Source: Brasenia schreberi
Lineage: Eukaryota; Streptophyta; Magnoliopsida; Nymphaeales; Cabombaceae
Assembly: GCA_036023115.1 (NCBI GenBank)
Contig: JAYKKT010000041.1
Coordinates: 3,869,501 to 3,933,500, forward strand
Reading direction: 5' to 3'
DNA length: 64,000 nt
Part shown: piece by piece, positions 22,469 to 34,400 of the stretch
Numbering within the stretch: position 1 is the stretch's first letter
Layout: each line of letters starts with the position of its first letter
Translations under genes and position numbers: made by a program
Notes under the pieces: generated by a model
What the model was told of the DNA's origin: nothing
Database searches by the model: none
Seen by the model: the letters and a program-made list of their open reading frames with translations, nothing else

Positions 22469-25400
22469 TTACGCATGAATATAACATGCCATATCTTCCG
22501 AGTTCGTGTTTTGCAAAGAAGGGGAAGGTGCCGTTCCTGGGAGAAGGCACAACCTTTTGGCCACCAGTCGGATACCAGCATACTGTTGATAGTCATATAC
22601 GCCTACGCAGAAATGAGCATCAACAAGAGCCCCAGGGAAGAATATCGATTCCAGTTCAGAGATATCCACTCTTGTGAAAACTAGTCTCTGTGTTGTTCCT
22701 GTTGAATCCTGCTTGTAAATTTCAGAGGTGTAGGCAGCATTCTCAGCAGTTGTTTCGATGGGAATGCTGAATAAAAAAAGAAACGAGAAAAGAACATAGC
22801 GAAATCAAGGGAAATCAGCCTGGAGAAGCGTATGAAATATATTCAAAACTGCAGCTATCGACCCAGAAACAGAGGATGCAAAGGATGACAATAAAAACCA
22901 GTAAACTCTCAGGAGTTGAACACAGGCAGAACTTACTGCGATAGAACAAAACTTACTGCAATCGAATAGTTGGGGCCAAGTTTGAGAATCCAGTTTTCCT
23001 GAACACTACGGCTCTCCATTCTGAATCACTACCTGCATCTGTAGATTGTTGTCGAGCAAGCTGGTCACATCTATCCAAAACCTGACATAAGGTTATCAAT
23101 GGTTCCACGACAATACTCAATTGTGGTCGTCCAGCAATGTCGAGAAATTTGGGTCTAACGCCAAAACGGACTTTCATATTCACACCATGAATGCACAAAG
23201 GAACTCCATTGTGCAGCAGTGCTATTCGCTGACAACCCCATATAGATGGAACCAAGGATGCATTCAAAGAAAACAAGGAAATTTCATGTGGCTTGAGGAA
23301 CTTGGTACCGTTATTCCCCCCAGAGGTGGAAGCCACATTCATGGCCATTTCCGGGATATCTGGTAGTGGCCTTCCATCAACTAACATGGTCTCAGTTTTG
23401 GTGACATCTGTTTTCATTTCATCAATTGAACTGGATAAGTCAAAAGGATCCCTGCTGACAGAAGGATCTGGAACCTTCTGCACATCCACGGAAGAAAATA
23501 ATGTTGGAGTCTCCTGCCTCACAAATGCTACTGAGCTTCGACCTCCCTCTTCAGGACATGAAGTTTCACCAGCATGGTCTCTTGTGTTGGCTTCTGGAGA
23601 ATTTATTGTCAGCAGATCTGGAAAACTTGATTCCTGCAAGAGTTATCAAACAACAACGCGTTGGAGCATCTGGAGAAGTAATATCTAGCGAAAAGTCAAA
23701 AAAAAATGGAAGATCAATGTTTCAAATACAACCAATAGTCCTTTAGTTAAGAATGTTAACCAAGTTCAAATAAAAGAGCATGGAATTATGTTGATAGCAA
23801 ATGCTACAAACGATTCAATAAGACTGAATGAGATATAAGGGAGAGTCTTAGTTTTTATACATGCAGCTGGATACAATAAGGTGTTGGGAGTGTGTCTCAA
23901 GTCTCGTATAAATAGCAACCACTGACCAGGTAAACACCAAAGAAGTCGGGAAAATCAATGAAGAAGCAACTGAAAGAATACATAACAAATTCAGAAGACT
24001 GACACTATGAAATTGAGCACCTAACGTTTCACATAGTCCTCCAAGATTTAAAAGCATTTCTGATTTGGTTAAATGGCCTGGAAATAGCAGTGAGAATAGT
24101 GGTTCAGAGAATGCCAATGGTTTTCGCTGAGAGAACTATGACCAAATAAGTGTGGAAAGATTGTTTGTAGAACCTGAGTTAAAGCTCGGTCAAGATAAAA
24201 CATCACAGGATCCCGGCATAAACAGGCCAATAGCAAGAACACAGACATATTTGAATACACAAGCATTTACTTGTACACCATAATCCCAAGTCGTGCCAGT
24301 TGACTGCAGCCACATGGATTAACGAATATCACTATAGTACGTGTGAATATATTCCATATACTAATATTGCTCCCAGAAAGCCTACAAACCATAAAGTGAC
24401 AGACTGGCATTTAATGCTGATGACTGAAGGATTGAATTATGCCTTAGAATTCAGCTTGAGTACGTTTAGGCACCATTCAGAGTCAGTAAATGATGAAACA
24501 TCCAAATTATTTTGCAGAGTACACTGTAAATACTGTGATGGAATATTTCACTTGGATATTTAGAGACAAAATCAGCTCAGCTTAACATCATTTTATTACA
24601 TCAGATAGAAAACCATTATCCAGCTTTAACCTGAGTGTAATGGTCCATGTAGTCCAGCTTCCTTATATTCCTAGAGTATGATGAAGCTAATCAAGATCAG
24701 GCACTACTTCATACCGAATGAATGCAGTTTCATACAGTTGATATCCATTTTAGGTAAATGAAGAGGAAAACATGTAGCTATACTTCTGATGATCGCGCAT
24801 TTCAAGGGGATCCAATGTTATCAATTTGTCATCACCGAAAAGAGCGTTGACAGTGTTAACTGGTTTATGTACCTCCATCTTCTATTAGGGTCAGATTGAC
24901 ACGTGGAGGATATTGATGTTTGCTCAACGATGAATTGCAGAAATGAATATGTTGCTTTACTGTAGGACTTCATGGAAGTCACTAATGTGATGCGTTCATT
25001 AACTCATAGAAAAACTGCTTTCAACATAGTAGGGAGACCATCCTTTTGATGCCGTGATTCCCATGTTAATATTTAATAAGCTAAAACATCAAATACATTA
25101 TTCCGAAAAATGAACAGATCAAGATTCAGCGATATGGTACAAGATTATATGAAAATATGCTTATCGCAATGCACATGAAACTGAAACTGAAAGCCTGAAC
25201 AGCTTTCGACCAAACAAACTCAAGAGGGATGTGCATTCATTATCATAGAGAATAACAAGCATAGGAGCACAAACTCACCAAAAATAAGACAGTTGCACAA
25301 TATTTGACAACCTCCAGATTCATTCGGACATCATCCAAGCTCCTGAATAACAAGCTAGAAATTATAAGTTACATTCTAAATTACAAAAAGGAATTGAAAA

Positions 25401-28400
25401 TACAGCTAAGATTTGTTAGAAAGACATGCTAAACACAGGCATATCTTCTATGCAACAAGACAAATCTAGAGAAAAAAATTCAAGGAGTCCGCTTGGACAT
25501 AGCTTTAACTTTATCCAACCTACAGACAATCAGAACCTTTTTTGGGAGCAAACACCACTTTCACAAGCTTATCATGCTTGCAACTTGTTGAAAGGAATAA
25601 CCCCTCCTTATTAGAGAGAGAGATCCACCAGCCTCTCCTCATCAAGATGAGCCTCAAAGCTTCAAAGTATGATCTTTCCTAACAACTAAAACCTTGAACC
25701 TCAGAGGAAGCTAAGAACACTTAAGAGAAGTTCAAATCCATGATAAATGTATCAATCCATAGAGTGAAATACTGAACGCCTAACCAAACAGGTGAAGATC
25801 AGTCTATCCAACAAGGAAACTAATTTTATATTAAATTTGTCAATGCATATTAATAATTTAAATTGTGAAACTAATTCGATGGAGGTATCAAAAGTTTTAA
25901 GGGAGTTAGATATCAATTGGCTTACAAGTTCATTTAATGTCTTCTTGGATCGATAAGAAAATGCCCAAGAAATGGAGGAAGAGTTCCGTGATAGCCATTA
26001 TAAGAACAAAAGAGATATTCAAAATGATGCAAATTATCACGGCATAAAGTTAATGAGTCATACAATAAAACTATGAGAAGCTATCGTTAAGAGTTACCTA
26101 AAGAAGGTCAAGACAAATATCTAGCATAATAGAAAACCAATTCATATTCATGCCAATGAGATCTATCACTGAAGTTATTTACTTGTTGAAATGTTTAATG
26201 GAAGACTTCAAAGCCAAGAAGAAGAACTTATTCGGTATTTATTAATTTAGAAAAGGCTTAGAATGGAGTAGCAAGAGATGTTCTTTTGAGAGTTTTAGAG
26301 AAGAAATGCCCCTTCTTGTTATATATCAAACTTATAAAGGATATTACGATCTCATAAAGAAGCCAACATTGGATTACTTCAAGGGTCAGAACTTACTCCA
26401 TACATATTCTCTGGTAATAGATGAGTCAACGAAACATATTCAACATAAAGTACCTCGCTGTATGTTATTTGCAAATGATATTGTATTGATAGATGAATTA
26501 AAGGAAGGAGTTAATAAGAAACTTGAGTTGCAAAGAGACATTCAAAACAAAGTGTTTTAGAAGTAGTATAAGGAAGACAAAATTGTTTGGGATTGCATCA
26601 CTAAGAGGACAATTTTAAGTTATTAAAGTCAACTTTCAAATCGATGAACATTTTGAAGGAGATGTTATACATAGAATAAACAAAAGTTGGCTAAAATAGA
26701 AAGATGTCTCTAGTATTTCGTATGATAAGAAGATACTACTAAAGTTGAAAGGGACATATTATAAAGTATCAATTAGATGAGCAATGTTATATGGTGTCAA
26801 GTGTTGGACAATTAATCATAAACATGTGCAAAAGATGTCTTTGACAGAAATGAAAATGTTGAGGTGAATGTGTGGCCACATAAGGAAAGACCATACTATA
26901 ACGAGGTTATTAGAAAACAAGTTAGGGTAACACCAATAGAAGATAAAACTAGATAGAAATGTTTAAGATGGTTTGGACATGTAAAGAATCGACTAAAGGA
27001 AGCTCGACTAACGTGTAAGAAACTAGATAGTGAACATTTTAAACAAAGGAAGAAGAGGAGTGCAGAAGTATTGGAAAGAAACTATTAAATATGATATAGT
27101 TTTTTTGGAAATAACTACTAATATGGCACAAGATCATGCTTGCTATGGGGTGGGGAAAGGCTTGATTGTTGTTGAAAGTTGAAACAAATTATAATGTATC
27201 CTACTTTTTTTCAATCTTCAGAATTTGGGTATTGCTTGGAAGTCTTACTTGAATACATGAGTAAGTACTTTTTTTCATTAGAACAAAGTGCGCTACATGA
27301 TTGCTGAAGATAGACAATGAATTTCCTCAATCATGTAGTATCAAAAAGCTTCTACATACCCATATCGACCAAGATAAACAATACAAATAAATAGCAATAC
27401 TTACATAATTGTTTACGAATAAATTTCTTATGTCTAGTGTTGAGAGTATGAAGTCGATTGAGGTGTAGAAAGACAAGGAGATGTTCATGACTGTCCGTGG
27501 ATCATATTCAGATTTGATATCCAGATTTGATCTCTTTAATTTTCTGTTGTTATGTACTTTAAGTGATGTTTTTTAAGGTAGCTTTAAATAAGCCTCATTA
27601 ATGGCATATATATAAATTAGTGGCTTGTAATGTTGATAATTAGGCCTGCCATGTTTTATGGTTATGAGTGTTGGGCAGTTAATCATCAACATGTACAAAA
27701 GATGTCTGTGACAGAAATGAAGATGTTGAGATGGATGAGTGGTCATACAAGAAAAGACCGTATACATAATGAGGTTATTAGAAACAAATTAGGAGTGGCA
27801 CCAATAGAGGATAAAATGAGAGAACATCGTTTAAGATGGTTTGGACATATAGAAAGAAGATCAAAAGAAGAACCTGTAAGAAGGTTAGAAAAACTAAATT
27901 TGGAAAGTATTAAAAGAGGTAGAGGATGACCACAAAAGTGTTGGAAAGAAATAATAAAGAATGATCTAGCTTATTGGGAGTTAACTGCTAACATGGCACA
28001 CGATAGGGATCTGTGGAAACAAAGAATCCATGTAGCCGACCCCGTCTAGTATGGGAAAAGGCTTAGTTGTTGTTGTTGTTGTTGTTGTAATGTTGGTAAT
28101 TAAAAGGGGAAAAACCTACCAGCAATCTTATTAAGTTTTAGTGGAACAAAAGAAAGAGAGTGTGTGGCAACAACAATCTTATTAAGTTTTCGTGGAATAG
28201 AAGAAAGAGAAAGTGTGGCGACAGCCCAAAATCAAATAGTTGTTGATCCCTTTGCAATCTTCTAACCTGTCTCTTGTTGCATCTTTCAATCATCGATTAT
28301 AATTTCTCGCATATAGTATTAGAGCCTATTGGGCTGATTTGGCTATGGTGAGTTAGAATCGTTGGTGACGTATAGAGCAACAAGAAGAACGAAGACTTGA

Positions 28401-31400
28401 AGGCTGATATGAGGTGAAGAATACTACAAATTTGCAAGATGGTGGACGATTTCAATCAAGAATGCATATACAAGATGGAAGGAAGATTGAAAGAAGAGTC
28501 TTAGGGTGCAACTTATGGAAATGACTAGAAAATGGAACCCTTCTAGATTACCATTATTTGGCTAGAAGGTAGGAATTATAGGGAATGAGCAAGATCCATC
28601 AAACTTGTCTTATGATCTAAAGGAAAGCTACCAATGATTAAACAAGATCAGATTCGACCAAGTGAGGACAGTGGAGATTTTGAAAGATGCTCTAAAGATG
28701 TTTTGGTAAGTTCGTGGCTAATTTAATAAATGAATCCATCTATTAGTAAAACGTTTACATACATGGAATCAACTACAAAAATCTGGTCTATAGTCGAGGA
28801 AGCATATTCTAGACAGAAATATAGCTAAAGAGTATGAAATTCTTAAAAAAATAAAATGTTGTCAAGAAAACAGATCAATAAGTGAACATTATGGAGAACT
28901 TTGTGGGCTTTAGAATGAACAAAAGTATATTATGAAAAATAAATGCAACAACTGTATAAAAGAAAGAACTACAGATGAAAAAATCAGAAAAGTGTTTGAT
29001 CTTCTATGGGGTATATCCCCGGAATATGAATCAATCAAGATGAATATTCTCCACAAGGAAGAAATTCCTTCAATTGGAATACTATACTCTCTTTTGTTGA
29101 GAGGAGAAGATCGAAGAAATTTAGAGAAAGGAGAGCTGATATAAACCAAAAAATCTGCATTTGCTGGAAGGGGGCAGATTAATTATAAAAAAGGAAGAGA
29201 CTCAGTTAGAGGTAGAGGAAGATCTCAGAATTTTGAGGATAAAAACAAATTACATTACACATTGTTGGAAAAGGCAACACACCCATGAACATTGCTAGGA
29301 GATTATAGGTAGGCCAGCATACTATAAAGATTATGGAAATCATGTGACAGCCACAAGTGAGAAGAAATTAGAGAAATCATAGCCTAGTTCTACGGATGAA
29401 ATGATAGAAATAAAGAAGAAACTTGCATAAATTGAATTCAAACTACGTGAACAACCCTCAACTTTTTCATCGAATAATGAAATAATACTTCATACCTCGT
29501 AACATTAGTGGTAACTCTTTTTTAAAAATTATGCATGTTCCGATTTATGGGTTATAGATTCTGGAGCCATAGACCACATGGTAGGTGATAAGTCAAACTT
29601 CATAAGGTATGAGACTACTTTCATACCACAATATGTGAAGGTGGCGAATAACTCCTTAGTTCCAATGGAAGGAAAGAGAGCAATTCAAACAAAAAATTTC
29701 AGAATGATTTATATTCCCAAGTTCCCAATTAATACCACAATATGGGAAGGTGGCAAATGACTCCTTAGTTCTAATGGAAGGAAAGGGAGCAATTCAAACC
29801 AAAAATTTCAGAGTGATTTATATTCCAAAGTTCCCAATAAATTTGTTATCGGTGAGCTCCTTGATTAGAGACTTTAATTGTTTCACTTTTCTCAATCTGG
29901 CTATGTATTTTAGGATTTAAGGATAGGAAGAATCTTTGAACGTGGTGAACTAAGGAACGGGTTATACATTCTTCTTTGTCATCCATTTTTGGAATAGAAA
30001 AGAGCACTAGCAACCACTAGTGCAGAAGAAGAATTGAGGATTTGGCATAATAAGTTAGGATATTTGCATGTTTCGAAGGTTAAAGAGTTAGTTTCTTTTG
30101 TAATTCCTAATGATTTAATCCTTGAGTGTGACACTTATCAAAAGACTAAACACCATAGAGTTTTATTTCCATGTAGGGAGTCTAGATCGTCAGTTCCATT
30201 TGAATTAGTCCACTGTGATTAGTCCACTGTGATGTATAGGGTCCTTGTGTGGTACCTTCAATAGGACCATTTAAATACTTTGTTACTTTTATTGATGACT
30301 ATTCTAAACTCACCTTTCTTTATCTTATGATATCTAAGCCTGAAGTTTCCTCAAATTTTCCTATAATTCTTAACCTCACTAAGACCCAGTTTGGATACAC
30401 CATTAAGACTCTTAGATCCGTTAATGGTGGTGACTATATCAAGTCCCAATTGCAAACATATCTTCAAACTCATGATATTTTGAATTAGACTTCTTTTGTT
30501 TATACTCCACAACAAAATGAAGTAGTTGCACGTAGAAACAAAGATATTCTGGAAATTGCTAGAACTCTACTTCTAGAACATAATCTTCCTAAATATTTTT
30601 GGCCTGAAGCTGTACTTACTGGTATTTATCTCATAAATCGACTTCTCTTTGTGATACTCTATGAAAAATCACCCTTTAAGTTGATTAAACAAGAAGACAA
30701 CCCATTTCATATCACTCCAATGATTTTAGATGTCTTTGCTACGTTTGTATACATAATCAATTCTGTGACAAGCTTGACCCAAGGGTTATCAAGTGTGTTT
30801 TCATTGGTTATTCTTATAAAAATAAATGTATGTTTGCTATGATGCAAAAACTCATAGAAAATACATCGATGGATGTAACCTTCTTTGAAACCACTCCATA
30901 TTTCCATAGTCAAACCAAATTGCCAAGTTCTAGCATGGAAGAGCAAGTATTCCCTATGAATACTACCAATGAAAGCTATGTTGCACGGGTACGCCCTTTT
31001 GGGCGACGTGCCCGTATCCGGTATGTACCGGGTACGGGTACCCATATCAAGAATGGCATACCGGTATGCGTGTGCGTATACCGATACACATACCCTAGTT
31101 TGGGTACATCACGTACCAGTATCGGGTACGTGATTAGATCGAGTTGACCCATATCAACCCGATTCAAAACAAAAAATATAAATCACTAATCACCAGTTGC
31201 GCGTGCATCCCTCTCATCCAGCATCTTTCCCCAATCTTGCTGCTCATGTTGTCGTGCATATCTCTCATTGTGCATCTCAGACTCCTCATCGTCGGGACTG
31301 CTGGTGAACGGTGGGCCTGCTGGTTTTCCGACGAGGGAAAAAAGAACATGTTCTTCATTTGGTTTGATTCACCATTTTCTGCAAATCACACCAGAAACAC

Positions 31401-34400
31401 ACGAGTCTAGGTGAGTTCTCCTTCATTTGAATTTCTGTTAATTAGAACATGCAATACCGTCTGTCTATTTGCACCCCTAACATCGCAGTCATTGGTGGTC
31501 TCTTGTTACCCATGCAACATAGCTTGTTAGGTCCACCATGTATCAAACCACGAATAGCTTGGCCCGTTTTAAAGCCTTATATACGTATGCATGAATTACC
31601 CGAGACAATTTGCAACGAGGGTAAACCCTTCTACCTTTGTTTCTCTTCTTCAAACTTGTAAATATGAAAATTCGCTATAGATAAAGGGCACCTACTCCAC
31701 GCTTTGATGCTTACCTCAGGGTTTGATCACGGCACCTTCCTTTACAACAAACCTTCTTTCCATGTACGCAAAATTTAGCGATCTCGAAAGCGCCAAGAAA
31801 GTGTTCGATCAAACTCCTCAGAGGAACACTGTCACCTGGAACGCCATCATTTCTACCTTTTCTGCATCACCCCTTCATGCCAACTTTGCTTTCAAGCTAT
31901 ACGATGAGATGAGAATGGATGGTAAATGGCCTAATCAGTCTACCTTCACGAGCCTACTTCAAGCATCATCTTCTCTTGGAGACAATTATAGTGGCAGTGT
32001 CGTTCACTCCTATGTCATAAAATTTGGTTGCTTGGCGGATGTTTGCATCCAAAGTTCTTTGGTTGGAATGTATGTGAAATGTGGGAAAATTGATCATACA
32101 AAGCTCCCGTTTGATGAAATCATTTATCTAGACACCATAGCCTGGAATTCCATGACAGTCGGCTTTTTGTATAACAACGAGTTTAATTTTCCAACATGTT
32201 AACACTTATTCTAAGCCAAACCAGTTTAGTTTTGCCATTGTTTTGAATGCCTGCAGCAGATCAGAGGACAGCCAAATAGGTGAAATGTTACATGCCATGA
32301 TAATCAAGACAATCCCATTTCCAGATACTTTATTGCAGAACTCATTGCTTGATCTACTTGTGTTCCATTTTTTGCATTCGACTCGAGGGTGGTGTTTGAT
32401 TCCTTTGGTTTATAGATCCAAGAGACATCAGAGCATTTGAGTTATTCTCTATGTTGCACGGGTACGTCATTTTTAAAGAGGTGCATATTTTGTTCTTATT
32501 CTGGCCAAACTTTAAACATTTTGTTTGGTAAACTATGTAATACGAGTTTATGCAGGTATGTGTTTACCACATAAAGATCCTTGGAAAGGAGCATGGGATG
32601 TGAAGACTGCATTGCGAATAGAACAAAATACAGAAAATTGACGACTTCTGCTATGTGTTTGCTGTTTAATTGTTCTTACTTTGAAGAAGAATATAAATGA
32701 CATTCTTATAGTTAAAATAGAATTATTCTCAAACACTGGAATGCTCTATATAATTGTGTATATATATATATTTATGAAAATGTAATTTTTATTATGTTTT
32801 TTAATAGTGTTGTACCCATACCTTAGTTTTTTTTAAATTGCGTACCCCGTACCCGTACCCGTATTCATGCAACATAGAATGAAAGTCTATGTGAAGACAA
32901 AGATGTCGTAGAAGAGGACAAACCACAAGAAGAGAAGAAGCTGAAAATCTACACAAAAGAAGAAAGAAAGATAGCCATGCCCATTCCTATGGAAACCACG
33001 AACCAAGGGAGAGAATCTCCCTCGTATCCAAGTGATGCGCTAAGAGAATACAGTGAATAAGATTTGAATATGCCCATTGTGCTTCGAAAAGGAAAAAGGT
33101 CATGTGGTAATTATCCAATTTCTCAATTTATTTATTATGATCAATTGTCATCAAGTTATCATAATTTTGTATTAAATGATGAAACTTATCAAGTTCCTAA
33201 GGATTTTATTGAAGCATCAAAACATGAATACTAGTTTTAAGCCATTAAATTGTTATTGAAGCATCAAAACATGAATACTAGTTTTAAGCCATTAAATTGG
33301 AACTTCAGGCACTTGAAAAAAATCAGACGGGAAATTAGTGACCTACTTGCAAGAAAAAATTAGTTGGTTGCAAGTGGATTTATACTTTAAAGTTCAAGGC
33401 ATATGGGACTTTAGAGATATACAAAGCAAGACCGGTAGCATAGTTCAAAAAATTCAGCAAGAGTATTATTAGTTTTGGGTTATAATAAGAGTGTAAGTAA
33501 CCATACATTATTCATTACGAGGAGAGTAAACTTGACATTATTACTTGTCTACGTTGATGACATAATTCTAACTGATGATGATAATTGAAAAAATTCAAAG
33601 ACTAAGACTAAAGCAAGAACTCCATCAATTATTTGACATTAAGGATCTTGAAAAGCTACACTACTTCTTAGGCATTGAAGTGGCATATTTAGATACTAAT
33701 ATTTTCTTGAATCAAAGAAAGTATACGTTGGTTTTATTGCAAGAAGTTAAGATGGAAGATTGTAAACCTATCCATACTCCTATGGAAGTAAACCATAAAT
33801 TACGAAGTGAAGATAGGGCTAATAAAGTAGATGCAGTTAGTTGGTTGGAAAACTAATTTACTTGACAATTACTCACCCTGATATAGCATATGCAATGGGT
33901 ATAGTAAGTAAGCATATGCAGTCTCCTTCAAAGCGGCACATGGATGCAGTTTTTCATATACTTAGATACTTGAAAACTACTCCAAGATATGGAGTGATAT
34001 ATAGAGCTAATGGCCACACAACGATTGAAATTTTTACAAATGTCGATTGAGCTGGTTCCTTAGAAGATATAAAGTCTGCCAACGGATATGTATCTCTAGT
34101 TGGAGGCAATATAATATCATGGGAAGTGACTGAAATCATTACTAATGAAAATTGGTTTACTTATAGAAGATCCTATTCTAATATATTGTGACTGTAAAGC
34201 AACAATTCAGATTGCATCAAATCCCGCGTTTTATGAGAGAACTAAACACATCAAATGTGATTGTCACTTTATATGGGACAGTGTGTGCACTAAGGAATTT
34301 CAACTTGAACATGTCAAGATAGATAATCAGTGTGCAAATATTTTAACCAAAGCTCTTAATAGAAACTTACTTATCAGACTATGTGGCAAGTTGGGTATCA

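Noticed and set aside
23293..23746. Plus-strand frames of 81-131 codons
   Set aside because: They are antisense shadows of exon 5 of the NEN-like gene.
31723..32202. PPR frame as a functional host gene
   Set aside because: It lacks most of a PPR protein, has breaks on both sides and lies exactly between two hAT ends within a Copia element in an intron.
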